Source: Deltaproteobacteria bacterium (GTDB lineage Bacteria > Desulfobacterota > Desulfomonilia > UBA1062). Taken from it: 36,108 bases of DNA. The stretch is from assembly GCA_029547045.1 (NCBI GenBank), contig JAKPQL010000145.1, forward strand, positions 1 to 36,108, given 5' to 3'. The notes under the pieces are model-generated. The model was not told the origin of the DNA and made no database searches. It saw nothing but the letters and a program-made list of their open reading frames with translations. Both the position numbers and the translations under genes were made by a program. This document shows positions 1 to 8,995 of this stretch, piece after piece. Within the stretch, counting starts at the first letter, position 1. Each line of letters begins with the position of its first letter.

Positions 1-1194
1 ATCCCCGCCCTGTCCGCCACCTTCGTCTACGGCGAGATCCTGGAGATGGAGCGCATCGGGATCGTCGTAGTGCCGATCTCGGTCCACGTACCCGGGGCCA
101 TGGCTGTCGGGGAGGCGACCCGGGAGCTCGCGGACAGGACCTGCTATCTCTACCGTTCGGGTCTCCCGGTCTTCCTCAGGGACGCGGCTGCGTTGCTGCG
201 TGCGAACCCTGCCCGTTTCCTCAGGACCCTGTTTTGCGCAGTGAGGGACGCCTTGCGCCTGGGTGCGCTGAACCGCACAGCTGCCGGCGTCATCTACCGG
301 TTCCTGGCAGCAGCAACGGTGGCGCGCATCCTCGTGGACCAGGGCTGCTCGCACATCCATGCCCACTTCGCGCACGTGCCCACGGACATCGCCATGTATG
401 CCTCCCTGCTCACGGGCATCCCATACAGCTTCACGGCCCATGCCAACGACATCTTCGTGCGCGCGTGGCTGCTGGACGTGAAGGTGAAGCGGTCCGCCTT
501 TGCCGTGGCCATCTCCGGGTACAACCGGGAGTTTCTCGCGGCGAAGGGTGCGCCTGCGGGGAAGATCCATGTCGTGCACTGCGGGGTGGACCCCGCCACC
601 TTTGCCCCCCGGACGATTCCGGAGCCGCGCCAGGGGATAAGGATCGGGTCTTTGGGCAGGATGGTGGACAAGAAGGGGTTCGACGTCCTCATCAGGGCAT
701 GCAGGGTCCTGAAGGACAGCGGCGTGGGCTTCACCCTCGAGCTTGCGGGAGACGGCCCCCTGAGGGAGGATCTTGCCAGGCATGCCCGCTCACTGGGGCT
801 CACGGGTGAGGTCGCATTCCTCGGACCCCTCGCGCACGACGCGGTGCCCGCCTGGATCAGGGGGCTTGACGCCTTTGTCCTGCCGTGCAGGAGGGATCAT
901 GAGGGCGACATGGACGGCATCCCGGTGGTGCTCATGGAGGCCATGCTCTCGGGGGTCCCGGTGGTGTCCACCAGGATCAGCGGGATCCCGGAACTCATCG
1001 AGGACCGGGTGAGCGGGTACCTCGCGGACCCCGAGGACGTACACGGTCTCGCCTCGGCCATGCGGGAAGCCGTTACGGATGCACTGCACCGGGAGGACAT
1101 CGTCGGCAATGCCATTGCCAGGGTGAAGGACCGCTTCGATCTCTCCCAAAACGCCCGGACCCTGGCCGGCCTGTTCAGGGGGGAACGGCGGTGA
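1..1194 (+). CDS. Glycosyltransferase family 4 (5' end cut by window)
   Basis: A GT-B retaining glycosyltransferase of the GT4 type, expected to transfer a sugar from a nucleotide-sugar donor to a lipid-linked or growing polysaccharide at the inner face of the cytoplasmic membrane. The reading frame is open from base 1, and the first residues (IPALSATFVYGEILEMERIG) match the usual GT4 N-terminus, so the gene starts before the window; the ATG at 46 is probably internal. Visible features are an N-terminal acceptor half with HAHFAHVPTDIAMYAS and FTAHANDIF, a donor half opening with GSLGRMVDKKGFDVLI, then GDGPLREDL, and the EGDMDGIPVVLMEAM segment that corresponds to the donor-binding E-x7-E region. 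Its TGA overlaps the GTG of the next gene, so the two are translationally coupled. The substrate cannot be told from sequence. Confidence 0.9.
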   Translation: MPALSATFVYGEILEMERIGIVVVPISVHVPGAMAVGEATRELADRTCYLYRSGLPVFLRDAAALLRANPARFLRTLFCAVRDALRLGALNRTAAGVIYRFLAAATVARILVDQGCSHIHAHFAHVPTDIAMYASLLTGIPYSFTAHANDIFVRAWLLDVKVKRSAFAVAISGYNREFLAAKGAPAGKIHVVHCGVDPATFAPRTIPEPRQGIRIGSLGRMVDKKGFDVLIRACRVLKDSGVGFTLELAGDGPLREDLARHARSLGLTGEVAFLGPLAHDAVPAWIRGLDAFVLPCRRDHEGDMDGIPVVLMEAMLSGVPVVSTRISGIPELIEDRVSGYLADPEDVHGLASAMREAVTDALHREDIVGNAIARVKDRFDLSQNARTLAGLFRGERR

Positions 1195-2111
1195 GCGTGC
1201 ACGCGCCCAGATACGTCATCATCTCCCCGGTGAGAAACGAGGAGCAGTATCTGGGGGGGACCATCGCCTGCATTGCGGCCCAGAGCGTCCTTCCCGCCCA
1301 GTACATCATCGTGGACGACGGCTCCACGGACCGGACGCCTGAGATCATCAGGGAGGCGTGCGCCTCGCACCCCTGGATATCCTCGGTCAGCAGGCAGGAC
1401 CGCGGCGAGCGCAGGGTGGGCCCTGGAGTGGTGGAGGCCTTCTACGATGGCTACCGCTCCATCGGCGCTCAGGACTACGATTTCATCTGCAAGATGGACG
1501 GTGACCTCACGGTGGGGCCGCGGTACTTCGAGACTCTCTTCGCCAGGTTCCGGGAGGACCCGTACCTGGGCGCGGCCAGCGGCAAGCTCTTCCTGGACCT
1601 TGGTGACGGCAGGCTCGTGGAGGAACGCATCACCGACGAGAGCGTGCTCGGCGGGGTCCTGTGCCTGAAGAGGAAGTGCTTCGATGCCATCGGCGGCTTC
1701 GTGCAGCAGGTGATGTGGGACGGCATCACCTTCCACCGGTGCCGCATGGAGGGCTTCCGGACCCGGAGTTTCCGGGACAGGGACCTCATGATCTACGACC
1801 ACCGCATCATGGGGTCGTCGCACAAGAGCATCTTCCATGGCCGCACCCGGTGGGGCTGGGGACAGTACTTCATGGGCACCCACCCCCTGTACATCCTGGC
1901 CGTGGGTGCATACCGGATGCTGGAGCGGCCCTTCGTCGTCGGGGGCCTCCTCATCCTGTGGGGCTACATCAGGGCATGGATCGAGAATACCCCCCGATAC
2001 GACCACCCGGGCTTCAGGAAGTCGCTCCGCGCCTGGCAGATGGAACGGCTCGGCCTGGGCCGGAGGCTCGAGGCCATCCCGCCCGTTCCGACCCAGCGGG
2101 GGCGGCCATGA
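1191..2111 (+). CDS. Glycosyltransferase family 2
   Basis: A GT-A fold family 2 glycosyltransferase of 306 residues. It starts at a GTG overlapping the upstream TGA by four bases (GTGA). The N-terminal nucleotide-sugar site reads SPVRNEEQYLGG and IIVDDGSTDRTPEII (about residues 12-53), and the metal-binding DxD is DGD at 103-105 in FICKMDGDLTVG. Near the C-terminus a hydrophobic stretch (PFVVGGLLILWGY) may be a membrane-associating helix rather than a full transmembrane channel. Its position between other transferases suggests one sugar addition step in assembly of the same exopolysaccharide. Donor and acceptor are unknown. Confidence 0.9.
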   Translation: MSVHAPRYVIISPVRNEEQYLGGTIACIAAQSVLPAQYIIVDDGSTDRTPEIIREACASHPWISSVSRQDRGERRVGPGVVEAFYDGYRSIGAQDYDFICKMDGDLTVGPRYFETLFARFREDPYLGAASGKLFLDLGDGRLVEERITDESVLGGVLCLKRKCFDAIGGFVQQVMWDGITFHRCRMEGFRTRSFRDRDLMIYDHRIMGSSHKSIFHGRTRWGWGQYFMGTHPLYILAVGAYRMLERPFVVGGLLILWGYIRAWIENTPRYDHPGFRKSLRAWQMERLGLGRRLEAIPPVPTQRGRP

Positions 2112-3106
2112 GGGAATCGGTGCTGAAACAGCCGCCCATGGTGGACCTTTCCATCATCATTGTGTCCTTCAACACCCTGGACGTGACCAGGAAGTGCCTC
2201 TCCTCTGTGGAACAGTTCCGGCCCGGCTGCACCTGCGAGGTCCTGGTGGTGGACAACGCGTCTGCGGACGGATCGCCGGACATGGTGGAACGGGAGTTCC
2301 CCACGGTGAAGCTCATCCGTCTTTCCCGGAACAAGGGGTTTTCCGGCGGGAACAACGAGGGCATCCGCAGGGCCTCGGGCAGGTACATCCTGCTGCTCAA
2401 TTCCGATGCCTTCGTCGGCCAGGGCGTCTTCGACGCCACGCTTGCCTACATGAACGAACACCCCTCCACCGGGGTCCTGGGGTGTGCGCTCACCAACCCG
2501 GACGGCTCACCACAGCCCTCGGCCCGGATGCTGCCCGGCCTGATAAACAAGGTCTTCGTCATGACCGGGCTCACCGCCCGCTTCCCTTCATCGCGCCTCT
2601 TCGGCAGGGTGGACTTCTCCTGGTGGGACCATTCCCATCCTCTGCAGGTGGGGTGGGTGGTGGGTGCATACTTCCTGATCCGCAGGGAGGTGATAGAGAC
2701 CATCGGGCTGCTGGACGAACGCTACTTCCTGTACTTTGACGAGATCGACTTCTGCAGGACTGCGGCCCTGGCCGGCTGGGCGGTGGTCTTCTACCCGCAT
2801 GCCCGGGTGGTGCACCTCGGCGGGCAGAGCACGGTCCGGTCAGACGCCGGGGTGACCGCCACGGGAAGGCAGCTCCTGGCTCATCGCATCAGGAGCGAGT
2901 TCAGGTACTACCGGAAGTGGGACGGACTCGCTCACGTGCTCCTGAGCGCCGGCGTGGAGGTCCTGTGGAAGGCAGCGGTCCTCCTCAAGAACCTGCCATC
3001 CCGCTCCGCCAGGGCACGACAGAAGAGGCAGGAGGCCCTGCTGACCATGGACCTGATCCTGACCACCCTCGCCCGGGATCGGTTCGGGAAGGGGGTGGAC
3101 TCGTGA
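2108..3106 (+). CDS. Glycosyltransferase family 2, rhamnosyltransferase-like
   Basis: A 332-residue GT2 enzyme. The frame is open further upstream, but the ATG at 2108 is preferred: it overlaps the previous stop (ATGA), matching the coupling used throughout this operon, and it places the conserved N-terminus (VDLSIIIVSFNTLDVTRKCL) where expected. Further motifs are VLVVDNASADGSPDMV, the NKGFSGGNNEG loop near residue 75-85 typical of WbbL/rhamnosyltransferase-type GT2 proteins, and LLLNSDA at about 96-101, which takes the place of the metal-binding DxD. LDERYFLYFDEIDFCRTA is the usual acceptor-side catalytic region. The sugar is not predictable with certainty; rhamnose is only a family-based guess. 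Confidence 0.88.
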   Translation: MRESVLKQPPMVDLSIIIVSFNTLDVTRKCLSSVEQFRPGCTCEVLVVDNASADGSPDMVEREFPTVKLIRLSRNKGFSGGNNEGIRRASGRYILLLNSDAFVGQGVFDATLAYMNEHPSTGVLGCALTNPDGSPQPSARMLPGLINKVFVMTGLTARFPSSRLFGRVDFSWWDHSHPLQVGWVVGAYFLIRREVIETIGLLDERYFLYFDEIDFCRTAALAGWAVVFYPHARVVHLGGQSTVRSDAGVTATGRQLLAHRIRSEFRYYRKWDGLAHVLLSAGVEVLWKAAVLLKNLPSRSARARQKRQEALLTMDLILTTLARDRFGKGVDS

Positions 3107-3690
3107 GCCCTCTCACGCGGCTCCTCCACATGATCAACAGGCTGCGCCTCGCCCTGGACAGCTCCTTCTACCCGGAATACCTCAGGCGGCAGGGTGTGCG
3201 CATCGGGAGGAATTCCAGGGTGCTCTACCCGTCGTACATCGACGGACGCCTCCCGTACCTCCTCGACATAGGGGATGATGTCACCATCTCCCTGTTCGTG
3301 ACCATCCTGACCCATGACGCCACCACGGCCTACGCGGGGGACCTCATCAAGGTGGGCAGGGTTGCGATCCGGGACCGCAGCTTCATCGGCGCCAACTCCA
3401 CCATCATGTGCAACGTGACCATCGGGCCGAACTCCATCGTGGGCGCGGGCTCGGTGGTGACCCGGGATGTCCCGCCGGACACGGTCTGCGCAGGAAACCC
3501 CGCACGGGAGGTGTGCTCCACGGAGGAATTCGTGAAGCGTCATGCAGAGCTGGGCCGGCGGCTTCCCCTCTTCGAGGCCTCGAACTACCCGCATCCCTAC
3601 ATCCCAGAGACCGCCAGGGAGGAGCTCAGGCGGGCCCTGGCAGGGACGTACGGGTATTTCTGCTCGCGGCTGTCCGGGGGGGAGGAATAG
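3103..3690 (+). CDS. Left-handed beta-helix acyltransferase (DapH/VatD/WbbJ-like)
   Basis: A 195-residue hexapeptide-repeat protein, likely an O-acetyltransferase decorating the polysaccharide or a sugar precursor from acetyl-CoA. The GTG at 3103 overlaps the upstream TGA (GTGA) and is preferred over the longer open frame from 2917. Repeats are evident from VRIGRNSRVLY through IGDDVTISLFVTILTHDA (about residues 30-75), with the presumed catalytic His in THDA, then IGANSTIMCNVTIGPNSIVGAGSVV (written here only as the repeat block) and the closing GNPAREV. The C-terminal 50 residues are a helical extension. It is one of two different hexapeptide transferases side by side. Confidence 0.85.
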   Translation: MSPLTRLLHMINRLRLALDSSFYPEYLRRQGVRIGRNSRVLYPSYIDGRLPYLLDIGDDVTISLFVTILTHDATTAYAGDLIKVGRVAIRDRSFIGANSTIMCNVTIGPNSIVGAGSVVTRDVPPDTVCAGNPAREVCSTEEFVKRHAELGRRLPLFEASNYPHPYIPETAREELRRALAGTYGYFCSRLSGGEE

Positions 3691-3695
3691 TGGCC

Positions 3696-4214
3696 ATGTT
3701 CGAGAACATCCGGCAGGATCTCAGGGCGTACAGGGGGGACTGGTCCTCCCAGGGGTTCTGGGTCATGCTCGTCTATCGGTTCGGCAGGTGGAGGTACACG
3801 ATCCGGACCCCCCTCGTACGGAAGCCTTTCTCGCTTATCTACAAGGTGCTCTTCAAGCTCGTGCAGGTCGTCACAGGTATCGAGCTGCCCTGCGAAGTCA
3901 GGGTGGGCAGGAACTTCCGCATCGACCACTTCGGCGACATCATTGTCAGCGGTTTCGCCAGCTTCGGAGACGACTGCGTGATCCGCAACGGCGTCACCGT
4001 AGGCCTGCGGAGGACGGACGAGCCTGCGGCCCCCCGGATCGGCGACAACGTGGACATCGGCGCCGGGGCGAAGGTTCTGGGCAACATAACCATCGGGAAC
4101 AATGTCCGCATCGGTGCCAATGCCGTTGTGCTGACGGATGTGCCCGACGACTGTCTGGCAGTGGGCAACCCCGCGCGGATCATCCGGAAAGACCACGGGA
4201 AGGTGAACGGATAG
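3696..4214 (+). CDS. Serine acetyltransferase-like hexapeptide transferase
   Basis: A 172-residue protein resembling the CysE/serine O-acetyltransferase group that is common in polysaccharide loci and acetylates sugars or amino sugars there. An N-terminal helical part (FENIRQDLRAYRGDWSSQGF) leads into RIDHFGDIIVSGFASFGDDC, where the His fits the catalytic position, and the hexapeptide coil IGDNVDIGAGAKVLGNITIG, closing with GNPARIIRK. GGAGG lies at 3681-3685, ten bases before the ATG at 3696; a GTG at 3690 that overlaps the upstream TAG is the alternative start. True cysteine biosynthesis is less likely given the neighbours, but cannot be excluded. Confidence 0.83.
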   Translation: MFENIRQDLRAYRGDWSSQGFWVMLVYRFGRWRYTIRTPLVRKPFSLIYKVLFKLVQVVTGIELPCEVRVGRNFRIDHFGDIIVSGFASFGDDCVIRNGVTVGLRRTDEPAAPRIGDNVDIGAGAKVLGNITIGNNVRIGANAVVLTDVPDDCLAVGNPARIIRKDHGKVNG

Positions 4215-5218
4215 TGGCCCAGGACAGCCCCCGCATCGGGGTCGTGATCATCGGCGTCAACGTGGAGCGATACATAGGGGACTGCATCGGCTCGGTGCTG
4301 CAGGCACGCTACCCGAGAGAATGCATCGAGATCGTGTACGTGGACGGTGGCTCTCGGGACCACAGCGCCGCGGCTGCACGCCGCTTTCCGGGGGTTCGGG
4401 TCATTGAGCTCAACGACGTGCACCCCACCCCGGGCAGGGGGAGGAATGCCGGGTGGAGGGCGTGCACGGCGGATCTCGTCCAGTTCCTCGATGCGGACAC
4501 CCGGGTGGACCCCGACTGGTTCGCGCGGGCCGTGCCGCTGATCGGCGGGAAGACAGCGGCGGTGTGCGGCATGCGCCGGGAGCGCTTCCCCCGCCAGAAC
4601 CTTTTCCACACCCTGACGGACCTGGAGTGGCGGTTCGAGACGGGCCCGTGCAGGTACTTCGGCGGGGATGTCCTCATCACCCGGGAGGCCCTGCTCGCCA
4701 CCAGGGGGTTCGATGAGGAGCTCGTGGCGGGTGAGGACCCGGAGTTGAGCTATCGTGTCCGTCACAGGGGCTGGCAGATCCTGAGGATCGACGCGCCCAT
4801 GACGACCCATGACATCAACATGTCCACCTTCGGGCAGTACGTACGCCGGGCCTACCGGAGCGGGTATGCCTATGCGGAGATCGCCCTGCGGTTCATGGGC
4901 AGCACGGAGCGGCTCTGGCTCAGGGAGTTCCTCCGCATCACGGCGCGAAGCCTCGCCCCTGTCCTGTTCGTTCTCCTGGGCGCCTTCGGCAGGTGGAGGC
5001 TGTTGTGGTTCTCTGCCGCCGCATATGCGCTGGCGCAGCCCCTGACACGGGTCTCGTCCATCAGGGGACGTCTCGGAGCTGACTGGAGGACCTCCCTGGC
5101 GTATGCCTGCCACGCCACAGTGGTCGTGTTCCCCCAGTTCGCCGGGATCCTCAGGTACTTCTGGGCCCGGATCACCGGTAACAGGCTCCTGAACAAGGGG
5201 GTCCAGGCCCCGGAATGA
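4214..5218 (+). CDS. Glycosyltransferase family 2 with C-terminal membrane segments
   Basis: A 334-residue GT2 protein. The GTG at 4214 shares a base with the preceding TAG. Motifs: IGVVIIGVNVERYIGDCIGS at the N-terminus, IVYVDGGSRDHSA, TPGRGRNAGWRA, and FLDADTRVDPDWF containing the DxD, followed by FDEELVAGEDPELSYRVR, the acceptor-side ED motif. Residues from about 240 onward contain two or three hydrophobic stretches (APVLFVLLGAFGRW, LWFSAAAYALAQPL, ATVVVFPQFAGILRYFW), so the enzyme is probably membrane-bound and works on a lipid-linked acceptor. It is the last gene of the overlapping transferase block before a 132-bp gap. Confidence 0.87.
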   Translation: MAQDSPRIGVVIIGVNVERYIGDCIGSVLQARYPRECIEIVYVDGGSRDHSAAAARRFPGVRVIELNDVHPTPGRGRNAGWRACTADLVQFLDADTRVDPDWFARAVPLIGGKTAAVCGMRRERFPRQNLFHTLTDLEWRFETGPCRYFGGDVLITREALLATRGFDEELVAGEDPELSYRVRHRGWQILRIDAPMTTHDINMSTFGQYVRRAYRSGYAYAEIALRFMGSTERLWLREFLRITARSLAPVLFVLLGAFGRWRLLWFSAAAYALAQPLTRVSSIRGRLGADWRTSLAYACHATVVVFPQFAGILRYFWARITGNRLLNKGVQAPE

Positions 5219-5350
5219 CGCATGCCCCGCAGGAACCGCATACGCAGGGAAGATTCTTCCTTGAGAAAACCTGATTCATACCGATGAGATAGTGAGGGCT
5301 GCCGGCGAGGATGCCCTCCCATTACGCTGACAGGGAGCAGGAAGCAGGAA

Positions 5351-6220
5351 ATGTTCAGAAGTTACAGAAAGATTAAGTATTCTAAGGGATTTGTGGCCAT
5401 GCTGAGTACCTGTCTATTCCTCCTCCTCATCTGCATGACACCGGACGTCTCCGCCGAGGTGTACTCGCCCATCCAGTCTCCCGCGCGCCCCTTCGGACTT
5501 GACATCGTGGATCGGGTCCAGGTGGCTGGGTCGGATGCAAGCTCCGCCGAGTTCCAGAGCACCTACCTGCCGGTCATGGAGCAGTGGGGGGACATGGACC
5601 TCACCGCGGCATCGTTCACAGAGCTCACCTCCACCATCGCGCTGGACCCCTCCCTGATATCGCTGGCCACGGCCTATGACACGCGGGTGTACTTCATCGG
5701 GGACGCCACGAGCAAGCACAACGCCCTGGGATTCAACACCGCAGGCGGCGGTGTCTCCGGCGGAGACCCGCTGCTCATCTTCCCGGACGCGTCCGAGTCG
5801 ACGAGGATCGACAGAAGGACAGGGCAGCTCATCCGCACTTCCACGGATCCGCTCCTGCCGGGCGACTATGTTGATCTGGGGGTGCTGGAGGGCGGCACCC
5901 AGCTCGACTTCTTCCTCATATCGCAGCGGACAAAGAAGATCACAGACGTGTACTCCACCGATATGTCCATCAACCCGGACGGGCTCCAGCACGCCCTGGT
6001 CTTTGCCTTGCCCGACAGCCCGTACCTGTTCCTCGCCTTTGAAGACCAGTTCGGCGGCACGGCCAATTTCAGGGACAACCTCTTTGCCGTGGACATCGGT
6101 GCGGGCAATGTCCGGGCGCTGACCAACATGCCCGAACCCTCCACCATGCTCATCCTGGGCTCGTTCCTCGCCCTGGTGCTGTACCGGAAAAAGACCCTCG
6201 ATCCCCGCTCCGAATCCTGA
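5351..6220 (+). CDS. PEP-CTERM sorted surface protein
   Basis: A 289-residue exported protein and the probable local substrate of the exosortase encoded 2 kb downstream. It has a basic n-region, a hydrophobic signal segment (LSTCLFLLLICM) and a likely signal peptidase site after VSA at about residue 35. The C-terminus is a textbook PEP-CTERM signal: MPEPSTMLILGSFLALVLYR followed by KK, that is, the PEP motif at 261-263, a transmembrane helix, then a basic cluster, here with an unusual eight-residue tail. Just before it, YLFLAFEDQFGG and FRDNLFAVD look like a degenerate DUF4114-type module. A GAGCAGGAAG-rich stretch precedes the ATG. Function in the envelope or biofilm matrix is inferred from the sorting signal only. 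Confidence 0.85.
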   Translation: MFRSYRKIKYSKGFVAMLSTCLFLLLICMTPDVSAEVYSPIQSPARPFGLDIVDRVQVAGSDASSAEFQSTYLPVMEQWGDMDLTAASFTELTSTIALDPSLISLATAYDTRVYFIGDATSKHNALGFNTAGGGVSGGDPLLIFPDASESTRIDRRTGQLIRTSTDPLLPGDYVDLGVLEGGTQLDFFLISQRTKKITDVYSTDMSINPDGLQHALVFALPDSPYLFLAFEDQFGGTANFRDNLFAVDIGAGNVRALTNMPEPSTMLILGSFLALVLYRKKTLDPRSES

Positions 6221-6228
6221 ATCACCTG

Positions 6229-8202
6229 ATGACACTCACTCCCAAGCGCATCGTGCTGCTCTGCCTCGGGCTCCTGGTCCTGGGCATCGCGGCTGCCGCG
6301 GGCTTCTCCGGCTGGCGTTCCTACGTCATTGCAGCCCAGGAGAGGCGTGCGTACGAGACCACCATGCGGCTGCTGGATGAGTCACGGCCGGTGGAGGCCC
6401 TCACGGTCATCAGGACCGTGAAGTCCGCCACTCCCGACTATGACGCCGGTAAGTGGCTCCCCCTGGAGATCCGGGCCCTGGAGCAGTCCCGGAACATCCA
6501 CCGCCTGCTCTACCTCTACGGTCAGTATCCCCTGGAGGTCCTGAAGCAGGAGAAGGCCTCGGCGCTCATCTCTCGGTCTCTGCTGGAGATGAAGAACATG
6601 GAGGTCTTCTCCCAGGTGCGCGATGCATGGCGTGACCGGGCGAAGAGCCCTGAGGTGTGGTTCGCCCTGGATGTCGACGCCCTCCTCATGCAGGGAAAGG
6701 TCGATGAGGCCTCGGCCATGCTCACCTCCCGCACCTTCGAGGGCGCGGCGGACTGCGGCAGGCTCATCAGGCTCGCCATCCTCAAATCGAGCGAGGACAT
6801 GGATGAGGCCTGGAAACTGCTCGAAGAGGCCTTCCGCGCTGACCCGCGCAACCCCGATGTCCGGTCGTTCCGCGCCCAGGTCCTCGAGCACGCCGGCGCC
6901 ACGGCCCGGGCACGCGTGGAGTACGTGGCCGCCCATCTCAGCGACCCCAGGAATCCCCTGCTGAGAGACCAGCTGGCCGAGTTCCACCGGAGGCACGGTA
7001 ACTATACTCTGGCGCTGAAGACCTGGATTGACGGCCTTTCCCCGACATCGCTGGACTTTTTGTGGATAAAGGCCCTGTTCTGGGCAAAGGTTACCCACCC
7101 GGCGGAGATACCCGAGGACAGGGCCACGCCCCCTCCAGGAGAATGGACCCCGCTCATCCAGGCCATGCAGGGCATGGATCCTGGCGAGTTCTGGGACAGC
7201 ACCAAGCTGAGAGGTGACGTGAACCTGGAGAAGCATGCCGAGAGCAGGCAGGAGGTGTACTGGCTCAAGCTGCTCCAGGCCCTCAAGGACGGATCCGAGG
7301 CCAGGGCCATGGACCTGCTCAAGGCACGGCCGTATCGATATGCATCGTTCCATCCGGAGCTGGAACGCGCCCTCCAGATCATCCTTGTCTACCGCCGGTG
7401 GGGGGTGCTCGTGGACCCGGCACCCGGCACCTCCAGGCCGGCTGCATCGAGAAGGCCTGAACACCAGTTCTTCGAGACCCTCGACTCCATGACAATGAAG
7501 AAGGAAGGCTCCGCCGGGCAGGGGGAGATACCCCAGGAGCTCGATACTCTGCTCAGGAGCGAGGAGGTCTTCAGCGCGGCATTCCTGGCAGGGGGATGGC
7601 TGGAAGCGGCCCTGAGCCTCCACAGGCTGCCTGTCATCCCGGAGGCGTTCCCCGACTGGGTGGCCTATGGCCTCACCCAGGCCCTCCGGTACAACCGGGG
7701 GAACCGGGAGGCCCTTGATTTCGCTGTGAAACAGCCTCGTACCCCGGAGCTCGATCTCCTCATCGCCGAGGTCATGCTCGCCGACAACCAGATGGGCAAT
7801 GCCGTACCCAGGCTCCGCTCGCTTGCCCGACAGGACAGCGCCGTGGGCTTCAGGGCTGCATGGCTTCTGAGCCTCGCCAGCCTGAAGGAAGGCGATTTCC
7901 AGGAGTCCCGGCGCATCGTCCAGGAGTACAAGGCCCTTTCCTCGAGCGTCACGGGGCAGGAGATCCTCGCCAGGATCGCCCTGAACGAAGGCGACACGGA
8001 AGATGCGGACCGTACCTATGCCCGGATAGCAGGGGCGTCGCTGGAGGCCAAGGCCTACCTCGCCCGCAGGGCCTTTGCCCGCAAGGACTGGAAGACGGCA
8101 CGGAAATACACCGAAGACCTGCTCGAGTATTTCCCGGACATGATGGAACTCCACGAGAACATCCGGAGGATCGCCCAGGAGGAGAAGCGTGGCCGTCCGT
8201 GA
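6229..8202 (+). CDS. Membrane-anchored TPR protein of the exosortase locus
   Basis: A 657-residue protein with an N-terminal signal anchor (IVLLCLGLLVLGIAAAAGF, residues about 9-27), followed by a long alpha-helical periplasmic or extracytoplasmic domain. Degenerate tetratricopeptide repeats are visible, for example around MLTSRTFEGAADCGRLIRLA, AWKLLEEAFRADPRNPDVRS, YVAAHLSDPRNPLLRDQLAE, and near the C-terminus GDTEDADRTYARIAGASLEA. Large TPR proteins are frequent partners in exosortase/EPS loci (the PrsT type), where they are thought to scaffold secretion or polymer export. The ATG at 6229 lies 8 bases after the PEP-CTERM stop with no strong ribosome-binding site, suggesting coupling. Its 3' end overlaps the exosortase start. 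Confidence 0.75.
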   Translation: MTLTPKRIVLLCLGLLVLGIAAAAGFSGWRSYVIAAQERRAYETTMRLLDESRPVEALTVIRTVKSATPDYDAGKWLPLEIRALEQSRNIHRLLYLYGQYPLEVLKQEKASALISRSLLEMKNMEVFSQVRDAWRDRAKSPEVWFALDVDALLMQGKVDEASAMLTSRTFEGAADCGRLIRLAILKSSEDMDEAWKLLEEAFRADPRNPDVRSFRAQVLEHAGATARARVEYVAAHLSDPRNPLLRDQLAEFHRRHGNYTLALKTWIDGLSPTSLDFLWIKALFWAKVTHPAEIPEDRATPPPGEWTPLIQAMQGMDPGEFWDSTKLRGDVNLEKHAESRQEVYWLKLLQALKDGSEARAMDLLKARPYRYASFHPELERALQIILVYRRWGVLVDPAPGTSRPAASRRPEHQFFETLDSMTMKKEGSAGQGEIPQELDTLLRSEEVFSAAFLAGGWLEAALSLHRLPVIPEAFPDWVAYGLTQALRYNRGNREALDFAVKQPRTPELDLLIAEVMLADNQMGNAVPRLRSLARQDSAVGFRAAWLLSLASLKEGDFQESRRIVQEYKALSSSVTGQEILARIALNEGDTEDADRTYARIAGASLEAKAYLARRAFARKDWKTARKYTEDLLEYFPDMMELHENIRRIAQEEKRGRP

Positions 8203-8995
8203 CATCGGCTTCCTCGCCGTTCTCCTTTCCCTGGCGGCATACGTCTGGCTGAGGGATCCCGAAGGGATCGCGCCCCTGGAGAACACCCTGCCCATCCTGG
8301 TGTCCCTGCCCCTGTTCGTCTTTCTGGGGAGCCCCTGGCGGATGCGAAGGGACCCACCGCCGCTCTCCTACGGCAGCCTTGTCATGGGCATGGCCGGCTT
8401 TGTCACGGGCCTGCTGCTCGACATGGCCATCTGGCTGGCGGCCTGCTGGACCTTTCTCCTCTGGACGTGGATCAGGTCCCGCATCGAGGAGCAGGACCTG
8501 CCATCGGTGAGGAGGCTCATGATCCTCCCCTTCCTCGCCTTTCCCTGGCTGTATCAGGAGGGGAACGTCATCGGGTGGTACTTCAGGCTCTCGGGATCCT
8601 GGGCCACTGCGGGGATCTTCTCCGCCATGGGGTTCACGGTGCTCCACGACGGCACCCGGATCATGGTCCAGGGCATGCCCGTGGGTATCGGAGAGGCGTG
8701 CTCGGGCATCAACGTCCTGCAGTCCATGCTGATCGCGGGCTCAGCCCTGACCTACCTCTATCTGGGGAAGCACAGGACCTACTGGTGGAACATCCTGGGG
8801 CTCGTCCTCGTCGCGTGGGTTGCCAACACCCTGCGGATCGTTATTCTGTGTATCGCCGCTTTGACCCTGGGGCATGAATTCGCCATGGGGCTGTTCCACA
8901 CCTGGGGCGGGTGGATCCTGCTGTGCATCATGATGTGCTTCTCATGGGGCATCCTGTCGATCCAGGCCGTCCTGCCCAGGAGGCCCGTCCCCTGA
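8189..8995 (+). CDS. Exosortase (PEP-CTERM transpeptidase)
   Basis: A 268-residue polytopic membrane protein of the exosortase/archaeosortase family, which cleaves PEP-CTERM substrates near the PEP motif at the outer face of the inner membrane. The catalytic triad is intact: Cys171 in GEACSGINVLQSML, Arg216 in VANTLRIVIL, and His237 in GLFHTWGGWI, each within or next to a predicted helix. The GTG at 8189 follows an excellent GGAGGAG and overlaps the TPR gene by 14 bases. The protein lacks the fused C-terminal EpsI domain found in many exosortases; that domain is encoded separately at 9474. The subfamily cannot be fixed by eye. Confidence 0.9.
   Translation: MAVRDIGFLAVLLSLAAYVWLRDPEGIAPLENTLPILVSLPLFVFLGSPWRMRRDPPPLSYGSLVMGMAGFVTGLLLDMAIWLAACWTFLLWTWIRSRIEEQDLPSVRRLMILPFLAFPWLYQEGNVIGWYFRLSGSWATAGIFSAMGFTVLHDGTRIMVQGMPVGIGEACSGINVLQSMLIAGSALTYLYLGKHRTYWWNILGLVLVAWVANTLRIVILCIAALTLGHEFAMGLFHTWGGWILLCIMMCFSWGILSIQAVLPRRPVP

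Noticed and set aside
5219..5350. A sigma-54 or clear sigma-70 promoter ahead of the PEP-CTERM gene
   Set aside because: No GG/GC pair at -24/-12 and no well-spaced -35/-10; TTGAGA near 5261 lacks a matching -10.
6382..8295. 637-codon minus-strand frame opposite the TPR gene
   Set aside because: Antisense shadow; the plus-strand frame has a signal anchor, TPR-like periodicity and operon overlap.
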